From Ligula intestinalis (taxonomy: Eukaryota; Platyhelminthes; Cestoda; Diphyllobothriidea; Diphyllobothriidae): a DNA stretch of 64,000 nt. Under the pieces are notes generated by a model. It made no database searches, was not told where the DNA came from, and worked only from the letters and a program-made list of their open reading frames with translations. Below are positions 1 to 12,260 of the stretch, one piece after another (the first letter of the stretch is position 1; every line of letters starts with the position of its first letter). Made by a program: the position numbers and the translations under genes. Where the stretch lies: contig JAYGXS010000001.1 in NCBI GenBank assembly GCA_036362985.1, forward strand, positions 53,440,185 to 53,504,184, in the 5' to 3' direction.

Positions 1-3
1 CGA

Positions 4-520
4 TCACGCGGTCAGAAAAGAGGGCATACGTGTGTTTAGCCTGGCCTCTGCCGTACTTCTTCTCAATGGATGACCTCTCAAGTTAACTGCGATTGCCAAC
101 TCAAATAAGGCTCCAGATACAAAACAATTGCCCTGAATGCTCACAATATGGAACATTTGTACCAAGTCAACTCCTTGCTGTCTGTAATTCAGAAGAATGA
201 GGTTGATATTCTTAAACCGTGCTTCAAAGAGTAGTGAACTTCGTTGGGCTATACGTTTGACAGTACACCTGTGAACCTTTTTCAAGAATACCGATGTCTT
301 CAGCAGTCCACGGTGTCCAGAATTGGGAAGCGAACTCCGGTTGCCACCGTACAAAGGTTTCAACGAATTAATCGAAGCAGCTTTTATTTATGACAAAAAT
401 TCCAACTCGACAAGATTTAGAACGCACATTGCCGATTTGGCTACGTTAAAGCAGTGCAGCGAGACTTAAAGCAACGTTGGGCTCTATATTTCCAAGTCCT
501 TCTATGTCTTTTTTGACTGC
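4..520 (-). mobile_element. CR1-like LINE ORF2, C-terminal fragment (relic)
   Basis: Read on the minus strand, this encodes the region after the reverse transcriptase of a CR1-like ORF2. The phrase LNYRQQGVDLVQ corresponds to LNYRQLRGDLIHT of the better copy at 20363-23401, and LRGHPLRRSTAEARL to LRGHPFKLQRKPARI. The upper part (about 360-520) continues the alignment with several stops. It is a decayed fragment with no function of its own. Confidence 0.75.
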
Positions 521-2408
521 ATGAGACCTCTTCGGATCAAGCGACCAATCTTTGCTGATGATAGGAAATTTTGAAAATTTCGCCACAATTGTGGAAAAAT
601 ATGCTTGAATTTCTGAATTTATTAACCAGAAGTATATGACGCTGTACTTATAAAGCTCCCAGTTTCTCGTAAGCGTTTAGCAGTTAGATGACGCTACCTA
701 GTGCTATCGTAAAATTGAAATTGGCATCAATTTATGGTTTTGGAAGTCCGTTAGACCAGCATCTTCACTGCTATGCCTGACAAAGTCTGACGTGATTCCA
801 AAATATACCTTTCTCACTTGTCAGCAATTTTGGTACCTTGGCAAACGTGCTGCATTACATTCGCTTGACAAATTACGAACAAGGGAAGGATCACAGGATT
901 AACAGAATTTATGGACGTCATAAAATTTCGTGACTCCTTATCCAACTGCAGACGGTCGTTGCCTATTTATATGATAATTTACTGTCCAATTATGTGTCAG
1001 CCTCGAGGGGTGAAACATGATAGGTAAAACGCGTAAAAACAGTTAGTGGGCGCATGGTGAGGGGTTAGAGGAGGAGGGAGGTAGTTGTCACAGCATTGCA
1101 GTTCATGTTCTAGAAAGCCTGTAGGACGTAGTTAAAGGGAGGATGGCTTGGGCAGGGAACAGGGAACAGGGTAGAATCCAGTCCTAAGGGAAGCGAAGAA
1201 CGACCAAAGCACGACCTTAAATACAATGTCCGCTAGGCGCTTTGTGATTGAATTCTTAGGTACTTTATGTTCCGCTCTGAGCAACTACTTTGACATATGT
1301 TCAGCTGACTACATTGCTAATTGCGTTTGTGTTCGTCCGATATATTGCATTCGAAACTACATGTAAACTCGTAAGCACAGTTTTAGGTGGCGCACATAGG
1401 CAGGCCATCTTAAGTCGGTCAAATTGTAATAGCCGTTGTTGTACTTATGTCCAGCAATTTAGCGGCCGGGTAGGTTATTTCAATCGTGCATCATAGCCTT
1501 CGTTTTATCACGTTGGAGATATTATCACTCTTGAAAGGGTGGAAAATGCCCACCGGCTTTTTCTGGCACAGATATTTTAAAAGCACTTTCTTATCTGCAG
1601 TTTCGATACTTATCAATAAATTGTCAGGGTAGCCGTTTCAAAGACACATTTTTTTGAGAAAACTCATATCTTCATCCATCGTATCCGAAGAACAAGTTCT
1701 AGTGGCTCTATTGAATCTGTTCTTTGGATGCGATCGATGAAGAGAGGCAAGATGAAAAATAAAACCCCACACACGAAAGTGCGCAGTCACAAAGGGCCAA
1801 ATGTGCGCGTAAGAGTGCCGCTGGGTTATGTGACCCTGAGGACGCCATACGATGGCTTTCCGAATAGGTTACTTGCACATGGATCAATAAGAAAAGACGA
1901 AGCAGACGAAAGCAGCTTGTCCTCAAATACGATGCCACCGACAGAAGGCAGGATAGCTATTCACGACAAGAACGTGTTGCCGACATAGAAACTTTCCGCT
2001 CATAACGAGGAATGGCTGCAGCGGGCTTACTGCCCACGCTGAGAACTTGCGGCACACGTGCACATGTTGATGGACACACCAAGCCTGTTGCAGTGAACTG
2101 TTCTCTATTATTCTGTCTGTCTTCTATTCCACACACGCAATCAAAGGGGCATAACACTGCTGCATCCATGGTCTCAAGACCTAGAGAGCATATTCAAGAC
2201 TTGGCCTTACAAAAGAGGCGACAACCATTGAAAATCAGTTTCCATCGAACGCTTAAAAACTTACCTTGATGGTGTTTTGTAGGAAAGTAGTAGCTTAAGT
2301 CGATATAATAACATTGTGTAGAAGGCAATAGGTTGGCTTTCACTCACCCGTCGATATTATTCTCTGTTATTTTTCTGGGAGTGGTATAAGACTGCGAACC
2401 CTGTCCAA
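521..2408. other. No recognisable gene
   Basis: Short ORFs here show no family motif and no supporting splice signals. I see no RNA gene. A short purine-rich stretch near 1065-1170 contains a twice-repeated gggaaca. Probably degraded repeat DNA. Confidence 0.4.
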
Positions 2409-3480
2409 TTACATGTTTTGTTGCACGCCTTTGGACCCTTTCGAGGGTGTTGATGTCTTTCGCGACCCAACGTCTCCAAGCTTGGATAAGGGAAACCAGT
2501 TGCTGCCGCACAAATGTTCCGAAGACTTTATAAAACTTTCGTCATTGTAGGCAGAAAAAGCTCGTTTAACGAGGTCAGAACCGACATCGCAGACTTGGCT
2601 ACCTTTGCGCAATGCAGAGTAGTGTTTAAGCGAGGTTTTGATCCAGACTCTCAAATCCTTCTGGGCCTTCTCTTCTTTCAGTGGTATGCTGTTTAGTCAG
2701 TAAACCGTATCGTTTGAAGGACTTATTCTGCCGACATGAATGATTTTATGCTTGGTCTCATTAAATAGTAAGAGCCAGCCCTTCGAACATTTTTGTAGTC
2801 CATTTAAATTTGTTGTCCATTTCTCTTCGTCAGCCGCAATTCAAATTTCGCGCTAAAGTTTGATATCATCGGCAAACATTTCGATACCGTAATCCAGCTG
2901 GCTGACGCAATCGTTGATGTAGATAATGAGTAAAATAGGGCTGACAACAGAATAGGGCCAATAACCTGATTTTGAGTTCCCAGATGCAGCAGGGGATATT
3001 GATTTCGAGTTAAAGGACGGGAATCTTCTGCGGGACTGCTGATCCAGTCGCCGAATACTGTCTTGGAATTTGGCTTTGTCTTCAGAAATATGGATGCTCT
3101 TCCCGATTTTTATATCATCTGTTAACATGTCAAACGCATAGTACAATGATTGTACGCAGTCATTAGTGAGCATGAGAAAGAATGTTGGTCCAGTCACTGA
3201 ACATTGTTGAAACCGAATCTCTATAAATGAGCGCCATAGTGGCTATCGTCTTATACAAAAAACTTCGGAAAAAGCAACAAGGAACGTCTCCCTGCAACGA
3301 AGTAGTATGTCTCCTATACCCATCTCTCTGAAACCTTACAGCGGACGGCGACGCAGCACACAATTGTATGCCTTCCGGAAATCCATGCATGTCGCATACA
3401 CAATGTCTTTTTCATCAATGCTGTTTTCTAAGTTTACATCCTAAAAGCAAAGCTACAATGAGATTGTTTAACGCATAGAT
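2409..3480 (-). mobile_element. CR1-like LINE ORF2 fragment, antisense
   Basis: The minus strand holds the CR1 reverse-transcriptase segment ending in IYINDCVSQLDYGIEMFADD (the FADD catalytic box, about 2860-2960). Lower down is the post-RT segment beginning VWIKTSLKHYSALRKG and ending near 2409 with KGSKGVQQN, equivalent to LERVQARATKM of the copy at 20363. Stops and frameshifts throughout show it is dead. It lies head to head with the plus-strand fragment that follows. Confidence 0.75.
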
Positions 3481-3639
3481 ATCCGTTAGGAAGGACATGT
3501 GTCAACGATGATAATTCTTTCCTATTTTGTACTCGTTGCCACTTCAGACCTTCTAGATAAATTGCAGTTATAGTCGGCAAAACCACTCTCTACGCTCTTC
3601 CAAACATCTTTCGAGACAGAAGGCCTACCAGCAGTTTGG

Positions 3640-4960
3640 AAATCTGCGAGGATTACGCCGCTCTGCAAGGGTCTCAGCAAAAAATTTTCAACCCGTCAGC
3701 CTTGCTGCAATCTGTTGTAAAATTATGAAAAGAATGATTAAACAACATTTAATGCAGTTCCTGGAACAAAGCCAGTTGCAATCGGATGTCCAGCACGGTA
3801 TTCGTAGACATAGGCCCTGCGTAACAAATTTGCTCAACTGTTCAGATCTATGAACGGAGGCAGTCGATAGTGCAACTTCAGTGCCAAAATCTATATCGAC
3901 TCCAAAAAGGCATTCGATAGCGTGCCACACCACCGACTTCTTTATAAACTCAGGCGAATAGGAGTAAGAGGTAGGCTTCTTGCATGAATAGAAAGCTTCC
4001 TAATCGGTCGATCGCAAACCGTCCACATCAGCTACAAACAGTGAGACAAGGTTGCGGTTGAGAGTGATGTTCCCCAAGGCTCCGTTTTCGGCCATATCAT
4101 GTTCATTATCTACATCAACGATTGCGTCAGCCAACTGGATTGCTGTGTCCACATGTTCGCCGATGATATCAAACTTTAGAGCGTATTTCAAACTGTGGCT
4201 AACGAAGAGAGCTTGCAGAAAAATATAATCGACTTCAAAAATGGTTAAGGGACTGGTTCTTGCCGTTCAATGAGAGCAAGTCCAACACCATTCGAGTTGG
4301 AAAAACCATTTCTACAAAGGCCATAGCATTGAAAGAGGTGAACCCACAGAAGGGTTTGGGAGTCTGGATCACACCCCTGTTTAAACCCTCCCCACAATGT
4401 GCAAATAAAGCCAAGTCTGTGACATCGGTCCTATGCCTCGTTTTAACAAGCTTTTTCGACATTCAATGACGATTACTTCACAAAAGTCTTTGGGACATTC
4501 GTACGAACGTAACTAGAATCCGCTATTTAAGCTTAGAGACTCTGGGCCGTGAAGGGCATCAACATCCTCGAAATGGTTCAAAGGTGCGCAACTAAGCTAG
4601 TTATGGGGCAGGGCTCGCAGTCTTTTAAAACACGAATATCCAATCTCGACCTCTTTCTCTTGCGCTACAGACAGCTTTGGGGGACTTGTTACTAACCTTT
4701 CGGATATTACGTGTTCGGGACTGTTGTCTTGTATCAGGAAATTTCCTCCAGTTAGCAAAGACGGCGAAATTGGGATGGTCTTCCTCTCAAATTACGTGTT
4801 ACTGGAGCCAGACTTGACGCTCGGAAGCACTTCTTCTCCATAATCTTGATCAAAGTTTGGGATTGTCTTCCTCTGTTTTTCGTTATGGCGGAATCCATTG
4901 AGGTTTTTATGCGAAAGCTGGATCGATGTAGCAGTGCGCGCTAAATATAAACTGACCACC
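3640..4960 (+). mobile_element. CR1-like LINE ORF2 fragment, plus strand
   Basis: Plus-strand frames give KAFDSVPHHRLLYKLRRIGV, then GRSQTVHIS, then DVPQGSVFG and IYINDCVSQLDCCVHMFADD, the ordered RT motifs of a CR1-clade ORF2. The post-RT region (YASF, VFGTFVRT, DLFLLRYRQLWG) follows and fades out near 4960. Multiple stops. It is inverted relative to the neighbouring minus-strand fragment, so this is two insertions or one rearranged copy. Confidence 0.75.
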
Positions 4961-7519
4961 GCCAAACATTTGCAATTCTAATGCAAACAACTTTATTTAA
5001 GTTGAATGTGTACATGTTTTTTACAGCACCAGGTTCTCATACCATTAATCTCATGCAAATATCTCCGCGGTCTTCCCAATTTCCTAATCTGCATACCGTG
5101 ATGACCCCGTCAGTGATCGCATCAACCGAGCCTGGCGGCCATAGCACTCAGCCTTGGTTCATCCCGCAGCATCTGTCGAAGAGCTGGGAATATATTTTTG
5201 TTTTTCTAACTTGTCGGTGGACATTGCGTTCAGCAAGGAAGTATCAGGCCGTATCTTACGCACCCGGTGATGATCCCGTTAACCTCTACAATTCCCTCCC
5301 CCTATTGGACCCTCCCCTCAAGAAGGGAAGTTTTTTCTCCATAACCCCATACCCCATCAGATCTTGCCTGCAAGAGTGACAGATTTTCTCCGTAAAAATC
5401 CCAAGTAGTTTTTTCACTATCTCCTCAAAAATATGTACCACCTCATAACTCATGACAATTGGCCTCACCAACATAATGAGACATAATTTTGTTACCACGA
5501 CTCATGTATACAAATAGTAAACAAAAACGCCATCGACCTATATCTCTCTTAAATAAACTGATCCTGACAGTTGTCTTAACTGTTTCCGATTTTACGCTTC
5601 GTCCCGTCAGTACGGTCACTTGTTTAAGTCCCCAAGTCGAGTTTTTTTATCTGCGATTGCAGATTCATTTTCCGTTTATTTTTGATTTCGCGAAGATATT
5701 TGCGGAAAATAGAACTGGATCTTATTGAAGGTTCAAGTTTACCATCCTGTTTCACCGCTTTCGGTTGCACGTTTCCAGTCTACTTTGCCAAAAAATATAT
5801 TTTTCAGTATTCTACGGGGTCCTTGTAAGTTAACTTTGGAAGACCTGTTACTGCAAATGTAAGCCGAAAGGCAGCAAGATTTATGAAGGCCTTTAGCCTG
5901 GCACGCATTATCCATTCGGTTTTCTGTGATAGACTGTTACCGAACTTTGTTTTACTTTTTAAGCGTTTCCGCAGTTTTTCAAATTTTGTACTCTTTTATT
6001 GCGCGGTTTCCTCGTTTTCTCGATAGAATGGCCCGTAAGCAGAGCACTTGAAATTTTAATCACAAGGATCTTTGATCTTTTAAGGTTAAAGTTTGAAATA
6101 ATGGCTGAACATTCATCTCTTATTTTCATTCAAGTCCTATTGAATAAAGAGAATTTATTGTCGACAAAAGCTAATTATAATGTTTCCTTTAATAGGGGGT
6201 GACTGTACTTTTATATCAGAATATGTTTAGACATAAGTCACTGGCTGTTTACGAAAAGGTAAAAACGATGGAACATGTTCGGAGAAAATATTCGTTTAAT
6301 TATCCGTTTATTATCTCGTCCCTGCAAATACCAGCCCCACCAATAGGGAGTACACTCCCCGCCTGCCACCTTCGTAGCCCCTTCACTTTATGCAACTTCT
6401 CAAATAAGCTTTAAGATCAATTTTACTCAGTGAATATTATAAACTTTGGTTTTCTTTTCTTCTCTGATCCCCCAAACATATAAATGTATGCCAGGAAATA
6501 ATCTATACAATAATACTTAGCCTTTATGAAATTTTCTGGTGTTAAACTCTCCTATCTTCTTTTGGAGCGCGCCCTCACTGGTGGCAATGTGTTTGCAGGG
6601 GTTCGTTAAAAAATGGAAACGAGTCATTGGACATCGGAAAAAGTCTTTGCTACCAAGGACTTAGTAACACTTTACTCTGGGTATCACGACAGATGCAGTA
6701 CATGTTGTTTGTGTTGCTGATATTTACCACTTTAACCATTTTTACAAATGGGTGCAAACAGAATGATAATTCCGAAGACTTTGAAACGCTATCATCGTCG
6801 TCCAACAGCATTATAAATATTAAACATTCGGGCACGGATCTAGGCAGTTTTTTTGATGGATCATATATGATCGGTTTAAAGAAACTACTCGTAGGGGATT
6901 GTAGAAAAATAAAAATTTCAAACTGCGTAACATAAGTGTGCAGATGGGCAGCATTTTGAGGAGTCACAGTAAGGTTCAAAAAGCTGAAAAATCTGAGCAA
7001 AATAATAAGGTGGAAATCCTATAATATTTCTGCAAATAATCTACAAATTTTAGTGGAAAATATGTATTCTGCAGCAGATAACTGCAACAAGTTCTTGTGA
7101 TGGTCACCAGCGAGAAAAGATTCTGAGACCATGGTGCTATTACTATGTTGAACTTGTCGCAGTTCGGCAGCCGACCAGAACTTGCACCAATCTTAAGACT
7201 CTAAATAGAGTGGTGTTCATCAGCTGGACGAAACTGTTTGACACCCATTTAACAACATATGCATTGATTTGTTAATGACAGACTGGCCGATAAGGTGCAT
7301 ATTATCGACTGGGAAAGACGCTGCCGTATCTTTGGATAAATTTTCCAAAAGCGACTTGCCTACGTGCTGCAGTGCCTCATATAATAATCACGATGACTCG
7401 TCATCGCAAATGCACTCCTAATATGTATAAAATTTCGTATAAATATGCCCAAAAATTCGAGGTCCAGATATAATATCCCTTTTATCATCCCCGAAAGAGA
7501 AGAAAGGGGCGATTTCTGG
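4961..7519. other. No recognisable gene
   Basis: AT-rich DNA with short ORFs only. The plus-strand frame at 6627-6935 contains a hydrophobic stretch that could span a membrane, but it lacks any family signature and its antisense frame is equally open, so I do not call it. Confidence 0.35.
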
Positions 7520-7600
7520 GGCCAAGTAGTATTTTAGCTGACGTTTCAAAAGCCTTTTTGCTTACATTGTCAGAGCGTAGTGACCATTCCCCTGCTGGTG
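7520..7600 (-). mobile_element. PLE terminal-repeat scrap with hammerhead-like core
   Basis: On the minus strand the order is CTGAC (7573-7569), an AAGC/GCTT hairpin around an A-rich loop, then GAAACGTC (7547-7540). GAAACGTC is shared with the 3' end of the PLE at 54648-54655. The leading core is CTGACAA rather than CTGATGA, so the motif is decayed. No coding part is attached. Confidence 0.4.
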
Positions 7601-9754
7601 TCAGTAGGTTTGTCCAACTGCTAGCCTGATGGGCCTAATGCCCGCATGTCAATTGATTGTGCCGATCTATTTTGGCAGCTGTTTGAATTGATCGCGGCAA
7701 TTACACCAAATAAACTGGGTAATGCCTAAGAAAAATGGCATACAACTGCCTCCGAGGCTAATTTACCTGTGTCCTTCTTGCAGTTTGTTTCCATATTCTC
7801 AAAAAATTACATCCAATATAATTCTGTAACACATCTACAGTGAATATGTTATTGGCTATCTTCGCTGTCATTTTTCTGTTAACAATAAGCATGCCTTAGT
7901 GATGTTCTGAAAACATTGTTTTAAAAATTCTAGGGTTAAAGAATGAAGGTCATAATTCAATGATTGTAACCTGTCCTTCATTATTGTTATGCTCATTTCC
8001 CAAAGTATTTTACAATGCTACTGATAGAAGTCTTAAGATATCAGTCTTCGTTATTGCTTTGTCTAAGGATAGTCCCTTTTACAATTTCCTGTCAGCATTT
8101 ATATCTATTCTGGTTCTGTAAACGGAGAAAACATACTATAGTAAACTGGAATCCTGAATTAAGTGTTTGTGCAACAAAAACTGGATTAGGGCAAGCAGGC
8201 AAGCAGACCGGTCGGACGTCAGCTTTCCAAAAATCTTAATTTTGCACAAATTTGCTAATTGCTGTAAAGGTTGTTGCCAGTCTCTGTCATTGTATGATTT
8301 CGACCTTAACCTTACTTCAGCAGTAATAATAATAATAACTTTCATCCTTAAGCGAAGAGTAGATTAAACCTCGAAAAATTGGCAAACTTATTATGTTTTA
8401 TGATATCTGCACCTTCTTATCCTGACCTGGGGAACTAAATTCCTTGGTTGAGAATGTCAGAGCTCAGCTACTCTTAATAGGGGCACCACCTGTCCTTAAA
8501 GTTCAAACACGTAATGATGAACCTGTAGATAAGACATTTTTCATTTTTAATATTTCCTGTGGTCCTCTCGGCTGCTAAAAAAACGAAGAATTTGACGTTC
8601 ATAGCTTTTTTTTGTGACTTACATTATCTATTCTTCTTTTTCTTGGAAAGCAATGATTTCTTTTTGAAATGCTTTTTGCCTCTTGGTAAATCTTGCTTTG
8701 AAAAAAACTCCTTATAAATTTATGCTACTTAACTTGCTAACGGCTCTGAGAATTTCCTCCTCGCCCAATTTCGAAATTAATCATGGAGCTGCCATTCATG
8801 GTGCTTTTCGGTCAACTATTTTGGTTTATTTTGGGGTATCACTAGAAACGGATTTATTCCTTTCAGTACTTATACAGAGCCTGCTTGCCAGAACTTGTCT
8901 CAGTGAACGCCTCACCTAGTTGTAGGATTAGCAAATATGTAATTAGATTTATAAATTCGAATTGGTTTCTGAAAAACGGAAACGGAAAAATCTTTCATAG
9001 ATATCAGGAACCCATCAGTAGAAAGAATAACTGCACGATGATAATCGAGTTGTTTAGTCCTGCTGTGTATCTGGTTATCTATGTCATCTGAATTTGTATA
9101 AATATATACTGTATGTCATCTGTCGGCACATTTTAACTCTCTTATGAATTAATGAATGTTTTTTACTCCATAAGGACCGACAAAAATTGCAAGAAATGTA
9201 AGAATTGTTCGTCGTGATATGTGCCTCAAACAACCAAAATATGTATCCCTTGAAAGACAAAACTGTCAGCATGAGTTCTCTGGGGAGTTCATATTAAATA
9301 CGGAGTATTCCAATGATCGAAAGGAGGAGGATACAAGGAAACAGCCTTCATTTTCCTGTTTAATTTACGAACTATTCGGCATCAACTCCATAGACAAAGT
9401 TCGCTCACCTGAACGATCGATCCCCGCTCCGGGAGCATGTGGAGCAGGCGAAAAAGACATTGAAGAATAATGCTTTTTGTTTGAACTTTTGTATTTTCAA
9501 TCGAGTATAACTCTTAAACATTTTTCTATGAAGCTCATATTTGTTTCCCTTTACTTTAGGTCACTTATTAATTTACGGTCAATGCTGACGCCTCTTTAAA
9601 CGAAAAGTCCACTACTACAAGATCAGTTTACAATCATCGACTAATAACTACTTCATCTTTTACGAATTTTCATCGCTTCGTTGTTATGAAGAAACATAGT
9701 TAGGTAACGTGAGAGGCGTAAACAGAGTTGATCCCGATCGACAACCGGTAAAGA
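7601..9754. other. No recognisable gene
   Basis: AT-rich, with short ORFs and no motif, splice-consistent exon or RNA gene that I can support. Confidence 0.35.
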
Positions 9755-9910
9755 TGTCGATCCGTTGGCTCAGTGGATATAAGTTCATCTCTAGATCACT
9801 GGTCGTGGGTTTCCAAATTTTGAGTGTAGCGGCAGTTTCTGTGGCTATACTGGATTTGGGTATGTACAGCCGACGACAGCGAATAAGCCAGAAAAATGCG
9901 CATTCTGCAC
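9755..9910 (+). repeat. tRNA-headed SINE copy with hammerhead-derived tail
   Basis: The left part resembles a tRNA: an A-box-like TGGCTCAGTGGATA at 9766 and a decayed B-box-like GGGTTTCCAAAT at 9807. The right part has CCGACGA at 9870, AATAAGCC, GAAA at 9891 and the self-complementary AATGCGCATT. This order matches the copies at 56565-56700 and 56820-57010. The core is CCGACGA rather than CTGATGA, so self-cleavage is not expected. Confidence 0.55.
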
Positions 9911-10544
9911 TTACTAACGTTCGTTGGTAATATATTAGAATTGAAATACAGCTTTCAATATTGGAAATAAATTGATACTTTGTAACTTCAGTGAGATAAA
10001 ATATATTCGATAAATAACGAATATTGGCTGGTTCGAGATCTGCGAATTTCACACTTATCCTGCTACCCGACTACTTATGGTTAATCTGGAAAACGATAAA
10101 ATAAAAGCATGAGCCACCAGATAATCAAACAAGAGTTTGAACACTCATCGTCTTCTTTCTTGACCTATCTAGCCCCGAGTTTCTGGCTGCACTGGAGAAA
10201 GCGGCTAACGCCAGATCCCTAATCGGTCATGTCGACTTCGTTTTGTCACCGGTTAAAGTGGGTAGAGGGTTTACAGTAGGGAAGATGGCATCGCATTTGT
10301 TCCCACTATATCTGGCCACATTCATTGTCCCTGCCCTTGGGCATATGGTGGACCTCATCGATTACAGTGGTCGAACTAACTCACACATATATATAGCCCC
10401 GAGTATAATCATCCAGTAAATTGGTTGTACAATCGTTGTCGTTCACACACACAACATATTGAACGTACGTTTAAATAAAGATTCTTTGTGATGCACGTCT
10501 TACTGCTTTGGCGTCGATTAATGCGATTCAGGTTAACTACTTTG

Positions 10545-10985
10545 GACCTTTGCATATACGACAGCTCAACCACCGATTCTGACTAGTTCTACTATGTGCG
10601 CTAGAGCAGGATGGTCAATGACGGTGACTTACGCGTGGATGAGTTTTAGGCGATGGTAGATTAGTGTTGCACATACTGCACCCTCTCTTCTCTAATCCGC
10701 CCGAACCCAGTGTTGAAACAGAGTTAAGGATACTGGAGGCTAGATCGGGCACAGGCGACCAGATGCGTCATGCCTGACTCGGATCCCAAGGAGTGGGAGT
10801 ACCATAAAGAGCATGGGTGGTTGCTGCCTGTGTCCGCACCTACGTATGTCACTAAAACCTCGGCACATGCTCGGTATTTTTTTGGGAAGAATAACCTGAA
10901 TCACGCTTGCCGTACCGTGAGCTGGTCTCCTGTTGGTCAAGCGCCTCTACCACGTGGCCCCCTTAGGGGATATTTACACGTACTC
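10545..10985 (+). repeat. Dispersed repeat family A, copy 1
   Basis: About 440 bp that aligns in order with stretches at 38890-39300, 41340-41720 and 49640-50045. Shared landmarks are ACCGATTCTGAC, GGTGACTT followed by ATGAGTT, and GCTTGCCGTACCGTGAGC (compare GCTTGCCGTAGCCTGATC at 41630). No coding potential is conserved between copies. The class of element is unknown. Confidence 0.55.
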
Positions 10986-11839
10986 GAAGACGCCTAGGAA
11001 GGATTCCTCTAACCTAAGCTTGACTTCGTTGTTTTTATCTAACGGAGGAAACTTTCTTATATCAGATCTTATGATTATAAGAGTGATGGCAGTTGCGAAA
11101 ATGGGCATCGCTTGAATATTCATTTACCTTGGTGTAATCTTACAGCATTAATATTCTTTAAGTGGCCCAACTGCGGCTTTTCGCGTTATTTGATCACCTT
11201 TATATCACTGTTGAGTTTCGCATAAGATTAAGTAGTTTGGTTGTTTCATTGTGCCAAACGGGGATGTCAAAATTAACTCTGTTTAATACCATTCTTGTTT
11301 ATTATAAATATTACGTTACACAGATATCCCTAACTTTTTGTTCTCGTCTACATATCGTATTGACCGCAGACAGAGCGACTTCAGAGTAGGTTATGCCGGA
11401 CAGCGTATAATATGCGTTTTCATCTAGATTTTACATTGTGTATTTTATTCAGTTGGCAGCAGTATTATTTAGATAATGCTAGCTTTAGTAATTGAGCAAT
11501 ATTTATGAAACGGAAGTCGAGATATTTGGTGGGTAAGTAAGATAAACAAAGACATTGCTGGTAAAACTTCAAGGTACTCTGTGGATGAAAGCAACCTAAG
11601 CTTTGTATGTGGAGGTGGGAGTGAATTAAATCTATTAAGTAAGACTGGCTTCTGTCTTGCGCTTATGCATGGGTCGGGTCGGTGTTGCTTTTATTCTTCC
11701 ATACAAGACTGCAGTGCACCTAGGAGTTTTTCAATATATCTCGTTTCAGGTGAGTTCCATGCCGACTAAAATTTCATCCTGCCTAAAAACACTTCAGTTA
11801 ACGTTAGAAATGGGAACTGTAATTCATGGATGATAGGTA
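10986..11839. other. No recognisable gene
   Basis: Short unconserved ORFs only. Confidence 0.35.
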
Positions 11840-12260
11840 CATTCAAAAGGAGACAGTGGACGTCATTTGGGTCTACAGGGTACCCGAGAAGCTCAAAGAA
11901 ATTAATCTTTGGAGAAGCTATTTAATGGGTTGAGGACAATGCCAACATATTGAATGTGGTCAAACGACGTCGCAAAGTGCCCCATGCGTTCTTCAGTAAT
12001 AGAGCTAACCACTGCGAGGTCGTCAATAAAGGTATAGGCAAAGAGGGCGCAGATAAAGCCTCTTTCTCAAAAACACTTGGAGGTTCCAGAGACATTATGA
12101 GGTCCAACCACTGTGTTTAGGCACTCAAATAAGTCAAGGGGGGGCGACAGCTGCCCTTGCAATGTCTCCCTCAATTATGGAATTTGACTTAATATCAGAC
12201 GAGTTTGGTTTTAGAGCAGACATTCTTGTCAAATAGGGAACTGTCCCATTCGCTGAAATG
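11840..12260 (-). mobile_element. Ty3/Gypsy-type pol (reverse transcriptase) relic
   Basis: The minus strand reads, in order, EGDIARAAVAPP, VGPHNVSGTSKCF, AYTFIDDLAVVSS, TSFDHIQYVGIVLN and FFELLGYPVD. These match the Gypsy RT blocks usually written PEDIPKTAITTPFG, MPFGLRNAAQTFQ, YxDD plus ASSS, LFxRLxxxGVxIN and LEFLGHxV. FIDD replaces the usual YxDD box. At least two frameshifts and a stop separate the blocks. No LTRs could be recognised. Confidence 0.65.

Noticed and set aside
6627..6935. Possible small membrane protein
   Set aside because: One hydrophobic segment, but both strands are equally open, with no splice or homology support.
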